Source of the DNA: Oxalobacteraceae bacterium UBA6018
GTDB taxonomy: Bacteria > Pseudomonadota > Gammaproteobacteria > Burkholderiales > Burkholderiaceae_D
Assembly: GCA_002428015.1 (NCBI GenBank)
Contig: DIZW01000068.1
Span: 185,636 to 249,635 of the forward strand
Direction: 5' to 3'
Length of the DNA stretch: 64,000 nt
A program made the position numbers and the translations under genes. A model generated the notes under the pieces. That model was given only the letters and a program-made list of their open reading frames with translations. It was not told where the DNA came from and made no database searches. Position 1 is the stretch's first letter. Each line of letters starts with the position of its first letter. Positions 1 to 10,029 of the stretch are shown here, one piece after another.

Positions 1-980
1 TCCTTCGCGTCGCCCAGGGTATGCGTATTGCACTCGTTGTCAACGCCGGCTTTGAGCGCCACGGCCGCGGCCGCGGCGGGGTCCGGCGCATATTTGCTCT
101 GCTCCGAGATGTCCGTCACCGCGTCGCAATCGGAAACGATATATCCCTTGAAGCCCCATGCACCGCGCAAGTATTGCTTCAGCAGCAGCTCGCTGCCGCA
201 TGCCGGTTGGCCATCAATGCGGTTGTAGGCGCACATGATCGAGCCGGCCTTCGCATCGACGATGGCGGCGCGGAAGGCTGGGAGGTAGGTGTCCTCCAGG
301 TCATGTGCCGAGACAAACACATTGGCGACGTGACGGGTGGACTCCGGACCGCTGTGGACGGCGAAATGCTTGGGTGTGGCGACCACGTCCGGCAGCTCAG
401 GGTTCGGCCCCTGCATGCCTTCAATGAAGGCAACGCCGATAGCGCTGGTGAGGTAAGGGTCTTCGCCATAGGTTTCCTGCCCACGGCCCCAGCGCGGGTC
501 GCGAAAGATATTGATGTTCGGCGACCAGGTATCGAGTCCGGTGCCGATATGACCGAGGCGCCCGGTTTGCCGGCCAAGCGTATGCAAGGCGCGCACTTCG
601 ACGCTAATTGCGGAGGCCACCTGGGACGTCAGTGGGCGGTTAAAACTGGCCGCCAGGCCAATCGGCTCCGGAAAATTCGTCGTCGGTACCGCCCCCAGCG
701 CGCCATGCAGGGATTCGGTCCACCAGTTGTAGGCCGGGATGTGCAGGCGTGGGATTGCTGGGGCGACGTTCAGCAGCTGGTCCAGTTTTTCGTTGACGGT
801 CAATTGATCGACGAGCGCACGCGCATGCGTGTCGGCGCTGGCGCGAATGTCGTCGCCCGCGAACGCCACTGAAGGCGGGATCAGGGGCGACAGCAAGGCC
901 AAAAAGAGCAGCCTGCTCCGGATCAAGTTGCCGCGACCCTGGCTTGCGGTAGCTGGATCAATCGTTACGTTGTTTTTCAT
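1..980 (-). CDS. GH3 beta-xylosidase/beta-glucosidase, 3' end beyond window
   Basis: This exported glycoside hydrolase family 3 enzyme probably removes xylose or glucose from the ends of xylo- or gluco-oligosaccharides. Only the first 326 codons are inside the window. A signal peptide ends near residue 41 (SVAFA). The GH3 barrel then shows WWTESLHG (86-93), the KHF motif (204-206) and SDCDAV, in which Asp284 is the expected nucleophile. The SDCDA form is typical of the beta-xylosidase branch. The ATG at 980 has a GGAG Shine-Dalgarno sequence five bases upstream. It is divergent from an esterase gene, with a LacI-type palindrome between them, which suggests xylan-controlled expression. The family is secure; xylose versus glucose specificity is inferred. 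Confidence 0.9.
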   Translation of the reverse strand, partial: MKNNVTIDPATASQGRGNLIRSRLLFLALLSPLIPPSVAFAGDDIRASADTHARALVDQLTVNEKLDQLLNVAPAIPRLHIPAYNWWTESLHGALGAVPTTNFPEPIGLAASFNRPLTSQVASAISVEVRALHTLGRQTGRLGHIGTGLDTWSPNINIFRDPRWGRGQETYGEDPYLTSAIGVAFIEGMQGPNPELPDVVATPKHFAVHSGPESTRHVANVFVSAHDLEDTYLPAFRAAIVDAKAGSIMCAYNRIDGQPACGSELLLKQYLRGAWGFKGYIVSDCDAVTDISEQSKYAPDPAAAAAVALKAGVDNECNTHTLGDAK

Positions 981-1036
981 TGGGTCTCCGTCTATGGTAT
1001 CGGCCATGGTATGAAAATGATTGAACCATTCTCACC

Positions 1037-1050
1037 TGATAGCGCTATCT
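1037..1050. promoter_or_regulatory. LacI-type operator (xyl-box-like) between GH3 and esterase genes
   Basis: A perfect 12-bp palindrome, GATAGCGCTATC (1038-1049), sits in the divergent intergenic region. With its flanks it reads TGATAGCGCTATCT. This matches 11 of 14 positions of the xyl-box TGGTAGCGCTAACA that I recall for the Xanthomonas XylR regulon. LacI-family repressors bind such sites around a central CG step. Its place between two hemicellulose-type genes supports a regulatory role. No lacI-type gene lies in the window, so the regulator is unidentified. Confidence 0.5.
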
Positions 1051-1067
1051 CCATCCAATGTATGTCG

Positions 1068-1089
1068 AATTGGTGGACCTTGACCAATT
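1068..1089. promoter_or_regulatory. Second inverted repeat, candidate operator
   Basis: The arms AATTGGT (1068-1074) and ACCAATT (1083-1089) are perfect inverted repeats separated by 8 bases. The TTGGT...ACCAA arms resemble binding sites of FadR-type GntR regulators of uronate genes, but the spacing is longer than usual. It lies about 90 bp upstream of the GH3 start. The rest of the 981-1375 intergenic region shows no gene. Confidence 0.35.
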
Positions 1090-1375
1090 ACTTTTCTTTC
1101 TGCAGTGATATTGAAATAGATATCAGGCGCCAGTATTGCGCTTTTCGGCATAAAAAATTGGACGGGATCCCTGTATTTGGGCGGTCAGCGCGTCGCCTCG
1201 ACCGGTAATCGATGACGGTGCCATCGATAGAGCGGGGCGCCTTTGCCAATCGCTCAAAAACGCTTTCACCATCATTGCTGGCAAAAATGTTTGCGCTATC
1301 TTTTAAGCGATATTTGTGCAACTATTGTCAAAAAAGTTTGTTGCTGCAGTCTTAACTCACGGAGGAGATAACGTA

Positions 1376-2338
1376 ATGACACAGAAAAATCGCATCACAA
1401 GAGACAACAAATTCGGCCGACTGATGACCGGCGCTAGCGCCGCTGTCGTTGTCATGCTGGCCTGCGCTTTCGCACCGCCGGCCCATGCGCAGGCGGACAA
1501 GATGACGCCGATGGCAAGCCCGGCCCAGCCAAACGCGATCACCCTCGCAACCGGCGTCCTGCCGGGAGCAACCGTGCCGGAGTCGTGGCACACGCAGTAT
1601 GGCAGCGTCTTTGCCCGCAACGTCACCGTGGCCACCCTGACGCCATTTTTGCCGGCCGCGGGGAAGGCGACCGGCGCAGCTGTGATCGTCGCGCCTGGCG
1701 GCGGCTTCCAGACCCTGTCGATGAACAACGAGGGTTGGGACGTCGCCCAAGCGCTGGCGAACAAGGGCGTGGCCGCGTTCGTGCTCAAATACCGTCTTCA
1801 TCAGACGCCGCAGGACATGGCGCAGTTTGCCCGCGCGATGGCAGCGATGTTCTCCGGCGGCGCCAAGCGGCCTGCACAGCAAGACCCGGCCATCGCACTC
1901 GCGCCCCAGATTGCCGACGCGCGCGCCGCGTTTGCGCTCGTTCGTTCACGCGCCAAGCAGTGGGGGGTGGATCCCGATCGGATCGGGATGGTGGGCTTTT
2001 CCGCCGGCGCGATGTTGACCCTGTCGACCGCGTTGTACGGACAGGACGCCAAGCCGGCCTTTATCGCGACCATCTACGGCCCGCTGGCGTCGGTCGCCGT
2101 GCCGCCAGGCGCGCCGCCGCTGTTCGTCGCCCTGGCTGCGGACGATCCCTTTTTCGGCAACGCTGGATATGGCCTCATCGACAGCTGGCGGGCCGCCAAG
2201 CGCCCGGTCGAATTCCACCTCTTTGAGCAGGGCGGGCACGGCTTCGGCATGTACCCAAAGACGACCACGAGCACCGGCTGGTTCGACCAATTCGCGCGCT
2301 GGCTGGGCATGCACGGCTATCTGAAGCCCAAAGGCTAG
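1376..2338 (+). CDS. Secreted alpha/beta hydrolase, probable acetyl(xylan) esterase
   Basis: This 320-residue exported serine esterase probably removes acyl groups from plant polysaccharides. The ATG at 1376 is preferred over an in-frame ATG at 1316 because GGAGGAG lies just upstream and the shorter protein begins directly with an export signal (cleavage after PPAHA, about residue 38). The oxyanion-hole segment APGGGF is at 106-111. The nucleophile elbow GFSAG has Ser209. A later DDPFF supplies the likely acid and GGHGFG the likely histidine. Such hydrolases often accompany xylanolytic genes, and the divergent GH3 gene supports that role here. The exact substrate is not determined by the sequence. 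Confidence 0.85.
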   Translation: MTQKNRITRDNKFGRLMTGASAAVVVMLACAFAPPAHAQADKMTPMASPAQPNAITLATGVLPGATVPESWHTQYGSVFARNVTVATLTPFLPAAGKATGAAVIVAPGGGFQTLSMNNEGWDVAQALANKGVAAFVLKYRLHQTPQDMAQFARAMAAMFSGGAKRPAQQDPAIALAPQIADARAAFALVRSRAKQWGVDPDRIGMVGFSAGAMLTLSTALYGQDAKPAFIATIYGPLASVAVPPGAPPLFVALAADDPFFGNAGYGLIDSWRAAKRPVEFHLFEQGGHGFGMYPKTTTSTGWFDQFARWLGMHGYLKPKG

Positions 2339-2555
2339 GCGCCGGGGCGCACAGCCGCCAACACGCCGAGCACGGTCGACCAGCCGGACCTTTGCGGCCA
2401 CCCACAATGCGAAACGACCCGGACGATTAATCGACCAGGTCCTTGTTGCTATATCGCGCGGGTCGCCGTCGCAAGCTGCCCTGGGCGACACCAAACTTGA
2501 CGCGCTCCTGGCGCGCGGCCCGCGTCCCAGGAACGCCCGCGCGCAGCTGGGCGAA

Positions 2556-3155
2556 CTACTGCTGACGGCGACGCACCAGGGCGCCAACTGCCAGGCCGCC
2601 CAGCAGCAGGGACAGGGTGCCCGGCAGCGGGACGGTGCCGTTCGCCTCTTGCACGGCGATGTTGTCGAGCTCGTTCCAGGCGCCCGAGGTCAGGCGCAGC
2701 TCGGTGATGCCGTTCAGCGCCGAACCCCAGCTGCCAATACCTTGGAGGAGGGCGACCATGTTGCCGTCGGCCGTCATGGCGCTGGCGTCCATGTTGTAGT
2801 CGAAGCCGAGCAGATTGAACATGCCGCCGCCCACCCGGGTCAAGGTCACGAACGCACCGACGCCATTGTCGATGCCGTCGTGCCAGTTGTAGGTTTGCGG
2901 GTCGAACGTGCCGGTGCTGATATTGGCCGCGCCTGGGTCCGCGTTGGGCGCGTTCAGGGTCACTTGAAAGCCCGACTCCTGATAGCTCAGGTTGTTGCCG
3001 TCGTAGCTCATGCTGCTCAGCAGCGGGTCGCCGTCGCCGTACATCCACGCGGTCAGGTCGTCGAACGTCAGGACGGCCGCGCCGGCGCTGTTGGCGATCG
3101 CGCACAGGCCCAGCGCAAGGGTGGCGGCGATCGTTTTTAGTTTAATTGACTTCAA
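2556..3155 (-). CDS. PEP-CTERM-type exported protein of unknown function
   Basis: This 199-residue exported protein has an N-terminal signal peptide (cleavage near NSAGA, residue 26). It ends in a sorting signal: VPLPGT (175-180), a hydrophobic stretch, then RRRQQ. This is the PEP-CTERM architecture cleaved by exosortases, with LPG replacing the usual PEP. The middle section is rich in Gly, Asn and Asp and matches no family I know. The start codon is TTG at 3155 with GGAG six bases upstream; no ATG gives a sensible signal peptide. It lies 154 bp from the GH74 gene on the same strand, so it may be secreted together with that enzyme. Confidence 0.8.
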   Translation of the reverse strand: MKSIKLKTIAATLALGLCAIANSAGAAVLTFDDLTAWMYGDGDPLLSSMSYDGNNLSYQESGFQVTLNAPNADPGAANISTGTFDPQTYNWHDGIDNGVGAFVTLTRVGGGMFNLLGFDYNMDASAMTADGNMVALLQGIGSWGSALNGITELRLTSGAWNELDNIAVQEANGTVPLPGTLSLLLGGLAVGALVRRRQQ

Positions 3156-3309
3156 TTTATTCTCCGAATCAGGTCTGATTGATTGTAATTAGCCGAACGT
3201 CAGGTTCAGATCGCGGTGCTTGCCGAGAGGCCGTGTTGACGCCCGCGTTGGCCGCACCGCCGCGGGCACGCGCGCGCCCCTGGCGGGGCGCACGGGCGTG
3301 CCCGGCGCG

Positions 3310-5655
3310 TCAGTAGCTGAACAGGACGCCGCGGCCGGCGCCGCTGAGGTAGACGCGACCAGGCACGTTTTGGTCCGCCGCCAGGGTGCCCATGCCACCG
3401 AACTGGTGCTGGTCATCGTTGAAACGACGCCAGTTGACGCCACCGTCGTCGGAGCGGTACACGCCCCACACGCCGCCGATCACGCCGATCACGTACACCG
3501 AGGCCGAGTAGGAAGCGCCGGCCGGTGGCTTGCCCAGGGCGATGGAGGTGGCCCCGTATACGCCGGGGGTATAGCCATTATTCGGGCTGCCGGCCCAGAT
3601 CGGCGTGGTCACGTTCAGCTTGGTCCAGGTCGCGCCCGAGTCGACCGAATGGAGTATGTTCAGTCCGTCAGCGACCCAGACATCGCCTTCCGCGTTCGGA
3701 TTGACCGCGACCGACGCTGCGAAGAACTCGACGTTCCATGTCAGGCCCGCGAAATTGGCGCTGGCGGTGAAGGTGTGGCCGCCATTGGTGGAGGTATAGA
3801 AGGCCGGTTTCTCCGACCATTGCCGCCACCATGCACCGCCCGACTCGTAGGCGTATACCTTGTTCGGATTCTTGCGGTCGGCCACGAGGTGGTAGGCGCG
3901 CTCGATGCCAGGATGGTTCAGGGCCGGCAGGTTGGTGTAGGTCCAGGTCGCGCCGTTGTCGGTCGTGTAGGCTGGCGCCGCGTAGGACGGGGCCCAAATG
4001 ACGTTGCCGGTCTTGGTGACGGCGAGGTTCTGCGCGTCGCCCGAGTTGCCAGCCGCGTCAGGGTGGTTGGTCGCGAAGGGGTGCCAGGTCACGCCGGAAT
4101 CGGACGAGTAACCGCCTGCCACGCTGGAGCCCCAGACGGGACTGCCGACGGTTGCCATATAGGCCGGATTGGACCAGGCCATGTCCGAGCTCTGGGTGCT
4201 GTTGAACATGCCCCATGAGCCGCGCGAGGGCGACTTGGTCAGTTCCGTCTGCACGGCCGTGCCCACGTCCAAGGCGCTGCGCAGCAGGGTGTAGCTGGCA
4301 CCGGGAGGCGCCGCCATCAAGGCCTTGGTGGCCACTTCCTCGATGCCCGCGGAGGCGTTGGTCCAGGTCGGCGTGGCCGCCGACGCGTTCTTGGTCTCCC
4401 ACACGCCGCCGCCGAACACATGCATGATGTGGTCGCGGTTGTTCGGATCGATCTCGACGTCGTCGATCCAGCCGGAAGGGGCCTTCGAGGCGATCTCGCG
4501 CCAGGTGGCGCCAGCGTCGTCCGACAGCTGCACGGCAGGCATGCCATCCCAGTTGCCCCATGAATTGGTGATGCCCAGCGCGATGCGGGTGGTCGCGCCG
4601 GTGCCGGACACCGACAGGCCGCCCATGCCGAAGTTGGTCCATTGCTGGGTGTCATACGACCTCAGCAGGGTCCAGTTGGTGCCGTCGAACTTGTACAGCC
4701 TTGCCGGGCCTCCAGCGCCGGGGCCGGACTGGGCCGTAAAGGCGACGTACATCATGCCGTCCTTGTTGCGCACCATGTGGGGGATGTAGAAGCCTTGCAC
4801 GTCGGCAGGGGTGGCGACGCCATTCCATGTCGCGCCGCCGTCGGTGGTCTTGTACAAGTTAAACGTCAAGCCCGCCACGGTGGCGTAGTCCGGCGCGGCG
4901 GCCGTGTAAATGGTCTGCGTGGCGTTGCCCGTTCCCGTGGTGCTGGTGTCGAAGATCACCTGCTCCATGCCGGTCTGGCCGTGCGCGTTCATTTCATCGT
5001 CGGTCATGTTGTGCGAGGATAGCGACGTCACCTGGTTCCAGGTCTGGCCGTAGTTCTCGCTCTTCCACAGGCCCTTCGCGCGGGTCGCGTAGAACAGGAT
5101 CGACGGTTTGTTGGGGTCCACCATCAAACGTTCGCCGACGGCGCGGCCCGAGTTGTTGCTGCCCGCCGCGAACGGCAGTTCGACCCATTGCCAATGGTCG
5201 CCGCGGTCGGTGGAGATGTACAGGCGTGCGTGGCCGCCGGAACTCACGTACTCACCAGCGCTCATGTAGACGCGCTTGTCGTCGGTCGGATCGAGGGCCA
5301 TGGTCTCGCTGCCGTGAAAAAATCCCTCGCTCGGGCCGAACATGTCGGTGATCGCCACCCAGGCGTTGGTGGTGGCGTTCCAACGGTAGGCGCCGCCGAT
5401 GTCGGTGCGTGCGTACAGGACGTTCGGGCTGGTCGGATGATAGATCAGGCCGGGAACGTAGCCGCCGCCGCCGAACTTCACGCTCGCCCAGCGCGCCGGC
5501 GCTGTCGAGACGATGCTCGCTCCGCCACCGGACATTGACGCCAGGAGGGACTCGCCCGGCGAACGGGTGCTGTCACTGCCGCTGCCCCCGCCGCCGCAGC
5601 CGGCCACTAGCGCCGCCAGCACGCCGCTGAGAGCGAAGATTTGTTTTTTATTCAT
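3310..5655 (-). CDS. GH74 xyloglucanase-like lipoprotein
   Basis: This 781-residue lipoprotein probably cleaves xyloglucan or a related beta-1,4-glucan outside the cell or at its surface. The signal peptide ends in a lipobox (LVAGC, lipidated Cys20) followed by a Gly/Ser linker. The body consists of repeated sialidase/BNR-type blades with Asp-box-like segments (STDRGDHW, TTDGGATW, SDDAGATW, TDNGATW), giving the tandem seven-bladed propellers of GH74. The family signature YARTDIGGAYRW contains Asp85, the expected general base. A second expected acid lies in SALDVGTAV. Length fits the family. The Tn3 terminus at 6053 lies about 400 bp upstream and may affect expression. Confidence 0.87.
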   Translation of the reverse strand: MNKKQIFALSGVLAALVAGCGGGGSGSDSTRSPGESLLASMSGGGASIVSTAPARWASVKFGGGGYVPGLIYHPTSPNVLYARTDIGGAYRWNATTNAWVAITDMFGPSEGFFHGSETMALDPTDDKRVYMSAGEYVSSGGHARLYISTDRGDHWQWVELPFAAGSNNSGRAVGERLMVDPNKPSILFYATRAKGLWKSENYGQTWNQVTSLSSHNMTDDEMNAHGQTGMEQVIFDTSTTGTGNATQTIYTAAAPDYATVAGLTFNLYKTTDGGATWNGVATPADVQGFYIPHMVRNKDGMMYVAFTAQSGPGAGGPARLYKFDGTNWTLLRSYDTQQWTNFGMGGLSVSGTGATTRIALGITNSWGNWDGMPAVQLSDDAGATWREIASKAPSGWIDDVEIDPNNRDHIMHVFGGGVWETKNASAATPTWTNASAGIEEVATKALMAAPPGASYTLLRSALDVGTAVQTELTKSPSRGSWGMFNSTQSSDMAWSNPAYMATVGSPVWGSSVAGGYSSDSGVTWHPFATNHPDAAGNSGDAQNLAVTKTGNVIWAPSYAAPAYTTDNGATWTYTNLPALNHPGIERAYHLVADRKNPNKVYAYESGGAWWRQWSEKPAFYTSTNGGHTFTASANFAGLTWNVEFFAASVAVNPNAEGDVWVADGLNILHSVDSGATWTKLNVTTPIWAGSPNNGYTPGVYGATSIALGKPPAGASYSASVYVIGVIGGVWGVYRSDDGGVNWRRFNDDQHQFGGMGTLAADQNVPGRVYLSGAGRGVLFSY

Positions 5656-6052
5656 TTGATCTCCAAGAAAATAGATGAATCAGGCCTTAGACCTAGTGCT
5701 TGTTATTGTTGATGTGGGCCACGTGGGGCCACCATCGCCGGAGCGGTGCAGGCTCCATACGAGGTTGACCACGCCTGCTGCGCGGATGAATAACGAATAG
5801 CTGCGCCCAACGGCGCCTTGCTCAAGGTGATGGGAGTCGCGTCGGATCCATCGACAGGTCGCCAATTGCCGGGCCCATTTTGGACCCGGCATGCGAGCTG
5901 CGCCATATCGAAAACCGTCAATACTGCGCATGAAATCGAGCGGGCGGCAGGCGTGCGTGGACGGCGCGGCCATGCGCCGCCACACGGGGGAGGGCGGAGA
6001 ATATCGTGAGACCGTGGAAAGGAGAACTAGCGTACGCGGCAATGCCGTAAAC
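5656..6052. other. Intergenic region between GH74 gene and Tn3 terminus
   Basis: This 397-bp stretch should contain the GH74 promoter on the minus strand. A minus-strand frame open from about 6000 to its stop at 5703 includes a run of ordinary-looking residues (GPGNWRPVDGSDATPI), but I do not recognise it. It could be the remnant of a gene cut by the transposon. No convincing promoter was identified. Confidence 0.4.
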
Positions 6053-6090
6053 GGGGCGAACAGGGAAAACGGGAAAAATCGGGCGCTAAG
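6053..6090. repeat. 38-bp Tn3-family terminal inverted repeat
   Basis: The sequence starts with GGGGCGAACAGGG and ends with GGGCGCTAAG. It is exactly 38 bp long, starts with GGGG and ends in CGCTAAG, as Tn3-family ends do. The transposase stop codon (6096-6098) lies 5 bp inside it, the normal arrangement. The five bases outside (TAAAC, 6048-6052) would be one copy of the target duplication. No matching inverted repeat was found by eye on the other side of the transposase. Confidence 0.85.
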
Positions 6091-6095
6091 CCCTG

Positions 6096-9062
6096 TTACC
6101 GCTCCTTGAAGTCCCGCAGCGGTCGGTATTTCCCCTCGTCGATTTTCCGGTTCTGCCTCCAGACATAATCCCCGGTCAGGTTTATGTGCTCCCAGCCCAA
6201 CGGCGAGAGGTATTGCAGCAGGCGGGCGTCGGGAAGCTTGCCCGACTCGCGCAATGCCTTCGTCGCCCGCTCCAGGTAGACCGTATTCCACAGCACGATG
6301 GCGGCGGTCACCAGGTTCAGGCCGCTGGCGCGGTACCGCTGCTGCTCGAACGTCCGGTCGCGGATTTCGCCCAGCCGGTGGATGAAGACCGCCCTGGCCA
6401 GCGCGTTTCGTGCCTCCCCCTTGTTCAACTCGGCGTGCACGCGCCGGCGCAGCTCGACGTTCTGGAGCCAGTCCAGGATGAACAGCGTTCGTTCGATCCG
6501 GCCCAGCTCGCGCAGCGCGATCGCAAGACCGTTCTGGCGTGGGTAGCTGCCGAGTTTGCGCAGCATGAGGGAGGCCGTGACAGTGCCGTGCTTGATCGAA
6601 GCGGCCAGGCGCAGCACGTCGTCCCAATGGGCACGCAGGTGCTTGATGTTCAAACTGCCGCCGATCATGGAACGGAGCGCCGGGTGATCCGCCACCTTGC
6701 CGGGCACGTACAGCTTGGTGTCTCCCAGGTCGCGGATGCGTGGCGCGAAGCGGAACCCGAGCATGTGCATCAGCGCGAAAACGTGATCGGTGAAGCCGGC
6801 CGTGTCGGTGTAATGCTCCTCGATGCGCAGGTCCGACTCATGGTACAGCAGGCCGTCCAGCACATAGGTGGAGTCGCGTACGCCGACATTGACCACCCTG
6901 GTGCTGAACGGGGCGTACTGATCCGAGATGTGGGTGTAGAACAGCTTGCCCGGCTCGGCGCCGTATTTCGGGTTGATGTGACCCGTACTCTGCGCCCGGC
7001 CGCCGGCACGGAAGCGCTGGCCGTCCGACGACGACGTGGTGCCATCGCCCCAGTTCTCGGCGAACGCATGCTTGAACTGGGCGTTGACGAGATCGGCCAG
7101 GCCCGCCGAATAGGTTTCGTCCCGGATGTGCCAAGCCTGCAACCAGGACAGCTTCGCATAGGTCGCGCCTGGGCTGGATTCCGCCATTTTGGTCAGACCG
7201 AGGTTGATCGCGTCGGCCAGGATCGCCGACAACAGTAGCGTGCGGTCCTTGGCCTGTTCGCCGCTCTTGAGGTGGACGAAATGGCGGGTGAACCCGGTCC
7301 AGTCGTCCACATCCATCAGCAGTTCCGTGATCTTGATACGAGGCAGCAGGCCGCCGGTTATGTCGATCAGCGCCTGCGCCTCGTCCGGCACTACGGCGTC
7401 CTGCGGGCTGATCCGCAGCCCCGTTTCGGTGATGATCGCGTCTGGTAGTTCATTGGTCAGCGCCAGGCGGTTGACCGTGGCCAGCTGCTGTTCGAGCAGC
7501 AACAAGCGTTCATGCAGGTATTGGTCGCAGTCCTGGTTGACCGTGATCGGCAGCTCGCGCGCCGTCTTCATGGCGCCGAATTTCGCTGCCGGCAGCAGGT
7601 ATTCTTCGAAGTCGCGGAACTGGCGCGATCCCTGCACCCAGATATCGCCGGACCGCAGCGAGTTCTTCAACTCCGACAGCACGCAGATTTCGTAGAAGCG
7701 GCGGTCAAGACCCTCGTCGGTGATGACGAGCGGCTTCCAGCGCACCTTCACGAACGTGATCGGCGCGTCGTCGGGCACCTTGCGTGCGCCAGTCATGTTC
7801 ATTTCGCGCAGCACGTCGATTGCGTCGAGCACCGCTTGCGCAGCCGAAGCCGCCTTCAACTTGAGCACGTCGAGGAACTCTGGCGTGTAGCGGCGCAGCG
7901 TGCTGTATTGTTCGCCGACTAAGGATAGGTGGTCGAACGACTCGGGCTGCGCCAGCTGGCCGGCCTCGGTGACGCTTTGCGCGAAGTCCGACCATGGCAG
8001 GATCGTCTCGATCGCGGCATATGGGTCGCCGCCCGATTCCTTGGCTTCAACCAGCGCCCGGCCGACCTTCGAATACAGCCGCACCTTGTCGTTGATTGCC
8101 TTGCCCTGCTTCTGGAAGTCCTGCTGATGCTTGTTCTTGGCGGCGCTGAACAGCTTGATCATGATGCGGTCGTGCAGGTCGACCAGTTCGTCCGTCACGG
8201 TGGCCATGCCTTCTATGGCCAGCGCCGCCAGCGTGGCATAGCGTCGCTCATCCTCGAACTTGGCCAGGTCGCGCGGCGTCATCTGCGCACCCTCACGGGC
8301 CATCTTCAGCAGCCGGTTCTGGTGGATCTGGCGGCCCAGCCCGTCCGGCAGGGCGAGCGACTGGAACACCTTAAGGCGCTCGATGTGCTCGCGCATGTAG
8401 CGGGAATTGGGCTTGAGCGGCGACTGGCGCAGCCACACGAGCCAGGTGATGCTCATATCGGGTGCGACGTTGAGCAGGTTGTCCAGGGAGCGCCTGTGAT
8501 GGCGCTCCAGCGGTTCGATCAGCATGCGATAGACTCGCCGGTTCGCCCTCGTCACGGCCTCGGCGCAGGCCCGCTCGATGACGGTCAGTGCCGGCAGAAT
8601 GATGCGCTTCTGGCGCAGCGTTTCGAGGGAATGCGCAGCCAGGATCATGGCCTTGTCGGTCTGCATGGCGAGGTCGGCCAGGCTGTGCACCAGCTTGCGG
8701 AAATCAGGAAGGCCAAAGGCGGACAGCCCCAGGTAAGCGCGCAGCTCGTGCAGGTGCTCGTTGCGCGTTTTCTCGCGCTCGCCATATTCGGGCCAGACGC
8801 TGGCGTCGCTACGCACCTGTTTGGCTATCCAATGGATCACAGGATCTGGCAGCACGGTGTCGCTGGCCAGTGCGTAGCCGGGGTAGCGCAGCCGGCACAT
8901 CTGCACCGCGAAGCCGAGGCGGTTTGCGGCGCCACGGCGTTGCCGGATCAACGCCAGGTCGGCGTCCGTGAAGCTGTATTGTTGGATGAGGTCATCCTGA
9001 CTTTCTGGCAATACCAGCAGGCTATCGCGTTCGGAATCGGAAAGCAGTGAGCGGCGTGGCAT
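6096..9062 (-). CDS. tnpA: Tn3-family transposase TnpA
   Basis: This 988-residue protein has the full length of Tn3 transposases and carries out replicative transposition by a DDE mechanism. The N-terminal part ([16 protein letters not shown]) matches the DUF4158 DNA-binding region. The C-terminal half holds the catalytic domain: SSDGQ (Asp near 680), [13 protein letters not shown] (Asp near 751) and [13 protein letters not shown] (Glu near 880). No frameshift is visible, so it may be functional. No resolvase gene accompanies it, and no passenger gene can be assigned because the second terminus is unknown. The intact terminal repeat just past its stop codon indicates orientation. Confidence 0.95.
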   Translation of the reverse strand: MPRRSLLSDSERDSLLVLPESQDDLIQQYSFTDADLALIRQRRGAANRLGFAVQMCRLRYPGYALASDTVLPDPVIHWIAKQVRSDASVWPEYGEREKTRNEHLHELRAYLGLSAFGLPDFRKLVHSLADLAMQTDKAMILAAHSLETLRQKRIILPALTVIERACAEAVTRANRRVYRMLIEPLERHHRRSLDNLLNVAPDMSITWLVWLRQSPLKPNSRYMREHIERLKVFQSLALPDGLGRQIHQNRLLKMAREGAQMTPRDLAKFEDERRYATLAALAIEGMATVTDELVDLHDRIMIKLFSAAKNKHQQDFQKQGKAINDKVRLYSKVGRALVEAKESGGDPYAAIETILPWSDFAQSVTEAGQLAQPESFDHLSLVGEQYSTLRRYTPEFLDVLKLKAASAAQAVLDAIDVLREMNMTGARKVPDDAPITFVKVRWKPLVITDEGLDRRFYEICVLSELKNSLRSGDIWVQGSRQFRDFEEYLLPAAKFGAMKTARELPITVNQDCDQYLHERLLLLEQQLATVNRLALTNELPDAIITETGLRISPQDAVVPDEAQALIDITGGLLPRIKITELLMDVDDWTGFTRHFVHLKSGEQAKDRTLLLSAILADAINLGLTKMAESSPGATYAKLSWLQAWHIRDETYSAGLADLVNAQFKHAFAENWGDGTTSSSDGQRFRAGGRAQSTGHINPKYGAEPGKLFYTHISDQYAPFSTRVVNVGVRDSTYVLDGLLYHESDLRIEEHYTDTAGFTDHVFALMHMLGFRFAPRIRDLGDTKLYVPGKVADHPALRSMIGGSLNIKHLRAHWDDVLRLAASIKHGTVTASLMLRKLGSYPRQNGLAIALRELGRIERTLFILDWLQNVELRRRVHAELNKGEARNALARAVFIHRLGEIRDRTFEQQRYRASGLNLVTAAIVLWNTVYLERATKALRESGKLPDARLLQYLSPLGWEHINLTGDYVWRQNRKIDEGKYRPLRDFKER

Positions 9063-9205
9063 TCGGTCGAGTCCTTGGCTGATGTGTTTGTAGGATTAAC
9101 ATTGCCACGATGATACATTTGCACCTTTTCCTGCGCAGAATATTGGAAAGGGCTTGTGGAGTCGATGTGCTCGAACCGCGCACCGCTTGGTCGCTTAGCC
9201 GAGTT

Positions 9206-9241
9206 GCGCTTTTCCTTCAACAAGAAACGAAGGAAAAGTGC
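9206..9241. repeat. Inverted repeat upstream of tnpA
   Basis: The arms GCGCTTTTCCTTC (9206-9218) and GAAGGAAAAGTGC (9229-9241) pair at 12 of 13 positions around a 10-base loop. The repeat lies about 150 bp upstream of the transposase start. It could be a regulatory or resolution site of the transposon, or a hairpin that limits read-in transcription. No function is established. Confidence 0.4.
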
Positions 9242-10015
9242 GACGGGGATGTCGATGAACTGTCGACGCAAGGAATAACGAATAAGGTTAAATCGAGCGA
9301 GCGTAGCGATGCCTCGATCTGAACCGTTTGTTGGACAAGCCCGGCCCCTGAGCCGAGGTGCTGGCCCATAAAAGATATGTCTTTGGAAGTTGCGCCGGGG
9401 TTGGCGCGCAGTCGCGATGACTGCGGTGCGGCGCATGCTGGTGGGTGCGGCCCGTGCGATGCCCGGTTAGGGCGTGTCGGTGATCAGGGCAATATCCGCC
9501 CTCGATTTTGTCTGAGCGAGTCGCTCACCTTACGGGAATTGATACCCAGAGTGGATCGATTTATTCGCGCTCACATGATCAATGGCCACCCGCCCACTCC
9601 ATCTTAAAACCGCTGCTGCCAGCGCTGCTGCTCGGCGCCGACATCGCCACGCCTCTGTTCGACGCACGACGCTTGATCGCTGGCAGGACCTATTCGCACG
9701 GGCCTGGCAGCATGAAATCCAAGCCACGGCTTGCACGTCCGGGATCGCACAAATCCATGCGTCAGAAGCCGTGTTGATGCGTGGTGCTGTTAAGTTCGTC
9801 AATTGCGGCAGGACCCGCCCCACTCAAGCTCAAAGTGGCTGCGGCGGCATGCAAATAGTCATCAGTCTTCATCATGGCTTTTTTCGGAGTTGGATGGTCA
9901 TCACAGGCGCAACAAGGCAAATCATACTGCCTTTTAAGTGTACAGAGAATTTATCCCCCGTGGCTTCATCAGGCACTTCAAAATAAATTAACATTTTCTA
10001 AAAGGCATTTATTAC

Positions 10016-10029
10016 TTGATCTACATCAA
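10016..10029. promoter_or_regulatory. Exact FNR/ANR-type box inside a larger inverted repeat
   Basis: TTGATCTACATCAA matches the FNR/ANR consensus TTGAT-N4-ATCAA at all ten specified bases. It is enclosed by a perfect 11-bp inverted repeat, AAGGCATTTAT (10002-10012) and ATAAATGCCTT (10038-10048). The next recognisable gene start is about 440 bp downstream (sensor kinase), so the target promoter is unclear. Confidence 0.45.

Noticed and set aside
7929..9050. Plus-strand frame opposite the transposase
   Set aside because: Antisense shadow; the Tn3 transposase on the minus strand is unambiguous.
9194..9231. CTTAGC start as the second Tn3 terminal repeat
   Set aside because: Only the first six bases match the 6053-6090 repeat; the rest, including the terminal CCCC, does not.
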